A stretch of 64,000 nucleotides of DNA from Micromonospora sp. NBC_01796. GTDB lineage: Bacteria > Actinomycetota > Actinomycetes > Mycobacteriales > Micromonosporaceae. The stretch is from the NCBI RefSeq assembly GCF_035917455.1, contig NZ_CP109078.1, forward strand, positions 6,928,001 to 6,992,000, written 5' to 3'. Shown piece by piece: positions 62,026 through 64,000 of this stretch. A model generated the notes under the pieces. That model made no database searches and had not been told where the DNA came from. It worked only from the letters and a program-made list of their open reading frames with translations. A program made the position numbers and the translations under genes. Positions within the stretch are counted from its first letter, which is position 1. Each line of letters begins with the position of its first letter.

Positions 62026-64000
62026 CTACTGGCAGGCGTCGCAGGACTCGGGGTTCTCCAGCGAGCAGGCGACCGCGTCGGTGTCGACGGCGACCGGGCG
62101 GTTGATGGCGACGGTGGCCTGCTGGATCCGGGTCGCGGGTCGGGACCGCAGGTAGTAGGTGGTCTTCAGCCCCGACTTCCAGGCGTACAGGTACATCGAG
62201 GAGAGCTTGCCGATGTTCGGTGCGCTCATGAACAGGTTCAGCGACTGGCTCTGGTCGATGTACGGGGAACGGGCGGCGGCGAGGTCGATCAACGCCCGCT
62301 GGGGCAGCTCCCACGCGGTCCGGAACAGCTCCCGTACGTCCGCCGGTAGCGACTCGATGCCCTGGACCGAACCTTCCGCCCGCCGGATCTCGGTACGGAC
62401 CTGCTCGGTCCACCGGCCGAGCGCCTTGAGCTCCCGGACCAGGGCGGTGTTGATCTGGAGGAACTCCCCGGACAGGGTCTCCCGCTTGAACAGGTTGGAC
62501 ACCTGCGGCTCGATGCACTCGTAACAGCCGGCGATGGAGGCGATGGTCGCCGTCGGGGCGATCGCGACCAGCAGCGAGTTGCGCAGACCGTGTGCCGCGA
62601 TCCGCTGCCGTACCGCGTCCCAGCGCTGCGCCTGCGTCGGGGTCACGCCCCACAGGTCGGGCTGGAGCTGACCACGGGCCGCCCGGGTCTGCGCGTACGC
62701 AGGATGCGGGCCGAACCGTTCGGCCAGGTCGGCGGAGGTTTCCAGGGCGGTCAGGTAGATCTCTTCGGAGATCCTGGTGGACAGCTCCAGCGCCGGCGCC
62801 GAGTCGAACGGCATCCGGAGCGCGAAGAAGGCGTCCTGCAGGCCCATCAGGCCGAGCCCGACCGGGCGCCAGCGGGGGTTGCTCGCCGCCGCCTCGACGC
62901 TCGGGTAGTAGTTGATGTCGATCACCCGGTCGAGGAAGAGCACGGCCGTACGCACCGTTTCGCGCAGTCGCTCCCAGTCGATGTCGTCGCCCGCGACGTG
63001 CGCGGCCAGGTTGATCGAGCCGAGGTTGCAGACCGCCGTCTCGCCGTCGCTGGAGACCTCGACGATCTCGGTGCAGAGGTTCGACAGGTGCACCACGTTG
63101 CCGGGCTCGGCGGTCTGGTTGCACAGCCGGTTCGACGGGTCCTTGAACGTCATCCACCCGTTGCCGGTCTGGGCCAGGGTCCGCATCATCCGCCCGTACA
63201 GGTCACGGGCCTTGACCTGGCGGACGAACCGGCCGGCGGCCTCGGCGGACCGGTAGGCGGCGTCGAACTCGTCCCCCCACAGGTCGGGCAGCTCGGGCAC
63301 CTCGGCCGGGTCGAACAGCGACCACGTCTCGTCGGCCTCGACCCGGCGCATGAACTCGTCCGGGATCCAGTTGGCCAGGTTGAGGTTGTGCGTACGCCGG
63401 GCGTCCTCACCGGTGTTGTCCCGCAGCTCGAGGAACTCCTCGATGTCCGGGTGCCACGGTTCCAGGTAGACACAGGCCGCGCCCTTGCGCCTGCCTCCCT
63501 GGTTGACCGCCGCCACGCTCGCGTCCAGCGTCCGCAGCCACGGCACGATCCCGTTCGACAGCCCGTTCGTGCCACGGATCAGCGCACCCCGGGAACGCAC
63601 CCGCGACCAGGCGATCCCGATCCCGCCGGCGAACTTCGACAGCTTCGCCACCTGGGCGTACCGGTCGTAGATCGAGTCGAGTTCGTCGCGGGGCGAGTCG
63701 ACCAGGAAGCAGGACGACATCTGGGTGTGCGCGGTGCCGGAGTTGAACAGCGTCGGGGAACTCGGCAGGTAGGCGAGAGACGACATCAGCCGGTAGAACC
63801 CGATCGCCTCACCCGGCGTACGGGACAGGCCGCAGGCGACCCGCAGCAGCCAGTACTGCGGTGTCTCCAGCACCAGCCGGCCGGTCGGGTGCCGCAGCAG
63901 ATAGCGGTCGTGGACCGTACGCAGTCCGAAGTACTCGAACCGCAGGTCGGCGGTGGGGTCGATGGCGTCGTCGAGCTTGCGGGCGTTGACCGCGACGAAC
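62026..64000 (-). CDS. nrdA: Ribonucleoside-diphosphate reductase alpha subunit, partial
   Basis: About 657 residues of the catalytic R1 subunit; the frame stays open to the window edge, so the N-terminus (probably an ATP-cone and first helices) is missing. An internal GTG at 63873 is not the start, since homologous sequence (RFEYFGLRTVHDRYLLRHPT) continues upstream of it. Active-site regions include MSSCFLVDS, NLCTEIVEVS, VCNLGSINL and the finger loop NPRWRPVGLGLMG. The C-terminal CDAC carries the thioredoxin/glutaredoxin-reducible Cys pair. Supplies dNDPs for DNA synthesis with NrdB. Confidence 0.95.
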   Translation of the reverse strand, partial: FVAVNARKLDDAIDPTADLRFEYFGLRTVHDRYLLRHPTGRLVLETPQYWLLRVACGLSRTPGEAIGFYRLMSSLAYLPSSPTLFNSGTAHTQMSSCFLVDSPRDELDSIYDRYAQVAKLSKFAGGIGIAWSRVRSRGALIRGTNGLSNGIVPWLRTLDASVAAVNQGGRRKGAACVYLEPWHPDIEEFLELRDNTGEDARRTHNLNLANWIPDEFMRRVEADETWSLFDPAEVPELPDLWGDEFDAAYRSAEAAGRFVRQVKARDLYGRMMRTLAQTGNGWMTFKDPSNRLCNQTAEPGNVVHLSNLCTEIVEVSSDGETAVCNLGSINLAAHVAGDDIDWERLRETVRTAVLFLDRVIDINYYPSVEAAASNPRWRPVGLGLMGLQDAFFALRMPFDSAPALELSTRISEEIYLTALETSADLAERFGPHPAYAQTRAARGQLQPDLWGVTPTQAQRWDAVRQRIAAHGLRNSLLVAIAPTATIASIAGCYECIEPQVSNLFKRETLSGEFLQINTALVRELKALGRWTEQVRTEIRRAEGSVQGIESLPADVRELFRTAWELPQRALIDLAAARSPYIDQSQSLNLFMSAPNIGKLSSMYLYAWKSGLKTTYYLRSRPATRIQQATVAINRPVAVDTDAVACSLENPESCDACQ

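Overview
This window comes from a very G+C-rich actinobacterial chromosome. Codon third positions are almost all G or C, GTG starts are common, and genes in operons often overlap by 4 nt (ATGA or GTGA). The gene set suggests a soil or plant-litter Micromonosporaceae-like organism: secreted xylanases with CBM2 domains, a GH92 mannosidase, sugar ABC importers lacking their own ATPase, and DrrAB-type exporters. The genus is an inference. I see no tRNA, rRNA, CRISPR array, transposase or phage gene.

Layout. 1-2.8 kb: a phosphotransferase/acyl-CoA dehydrogenase pair and a TetR regulator. 2.8-8.4 kb: a LysR-SDR operon, an alpha/beta hydrolase and a large LuxR-type regulator. 8.5-12.1 kb: a leftward operon of a ribbon-helix-helix (RHH) protein, a DUF4097-like protein and a DrrAB-type ABC exporter, headed by an array of TGGCGCCA-like repeats. 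12.2-13.9 kb: ahcY behind what looks like an S-adenosylhomocysteine riboswitch with a built-in terminator. 13.9-19.8 kb: a broken metallo-beta-lactamase gene, a VOC protein, a secreted GH10-CBM2 xylanase, an SGNH hydrolase and an unrecognised protein. 19.9-29.8 kb: a beta-helix glycosidase, an M48 peptidase, a zinc-knuckle protein, a GH92-LamG mannosidase, an ADP-ribosylglycohydrolase, and a membrane protein/winged-helix pair with a clear operator.

30-40.5 kb is the most unusual part. Homologues of the early riboflavin enzymes (RibD-type reductase and deaminase as separate genes, RibA, and a HAD phosphatase) sit with a PTPS-fold protein that lacks the usual catalytic residues. Next to them are a medium-chain dehydrogenase, a glycosyltransferase, a methyltransferase, a flippase-like membrane protein, a CDP-alcohol phosphatidyltransferase and an LtaS-like sulfatase. 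The genes form two tightly coupled divergent operons around 36.95 kb. A pathway from GTP to a modified, possibly membrane-linked pyrimidine or pterin product is my main hypothesis.

41.4-52.9 kb is a hemicellulose locus: an exo-arabinanase (GH43-CBM42), a LacI regulator, a sugar importer, an intracellular GH43 xylosidase, a second GH10 xylanase and two CE4 deacetylases. A 13-bp palindrome close to CCGAAA-N-TTTCGG recurs at the importer, the xylosidase and both xylanases, overlapping recognisable promoter elements at three of them; this fits one LacI-controlled xylan regulon. 52.9-58.2 kb holds a SagB-like tandem nitroreductase, a two-component system and an ABC transporter. 58.3-64 kb holds metE with a cobalamin riboswitch, then nrdB and the 3' part of nrdA, which runs off the window.
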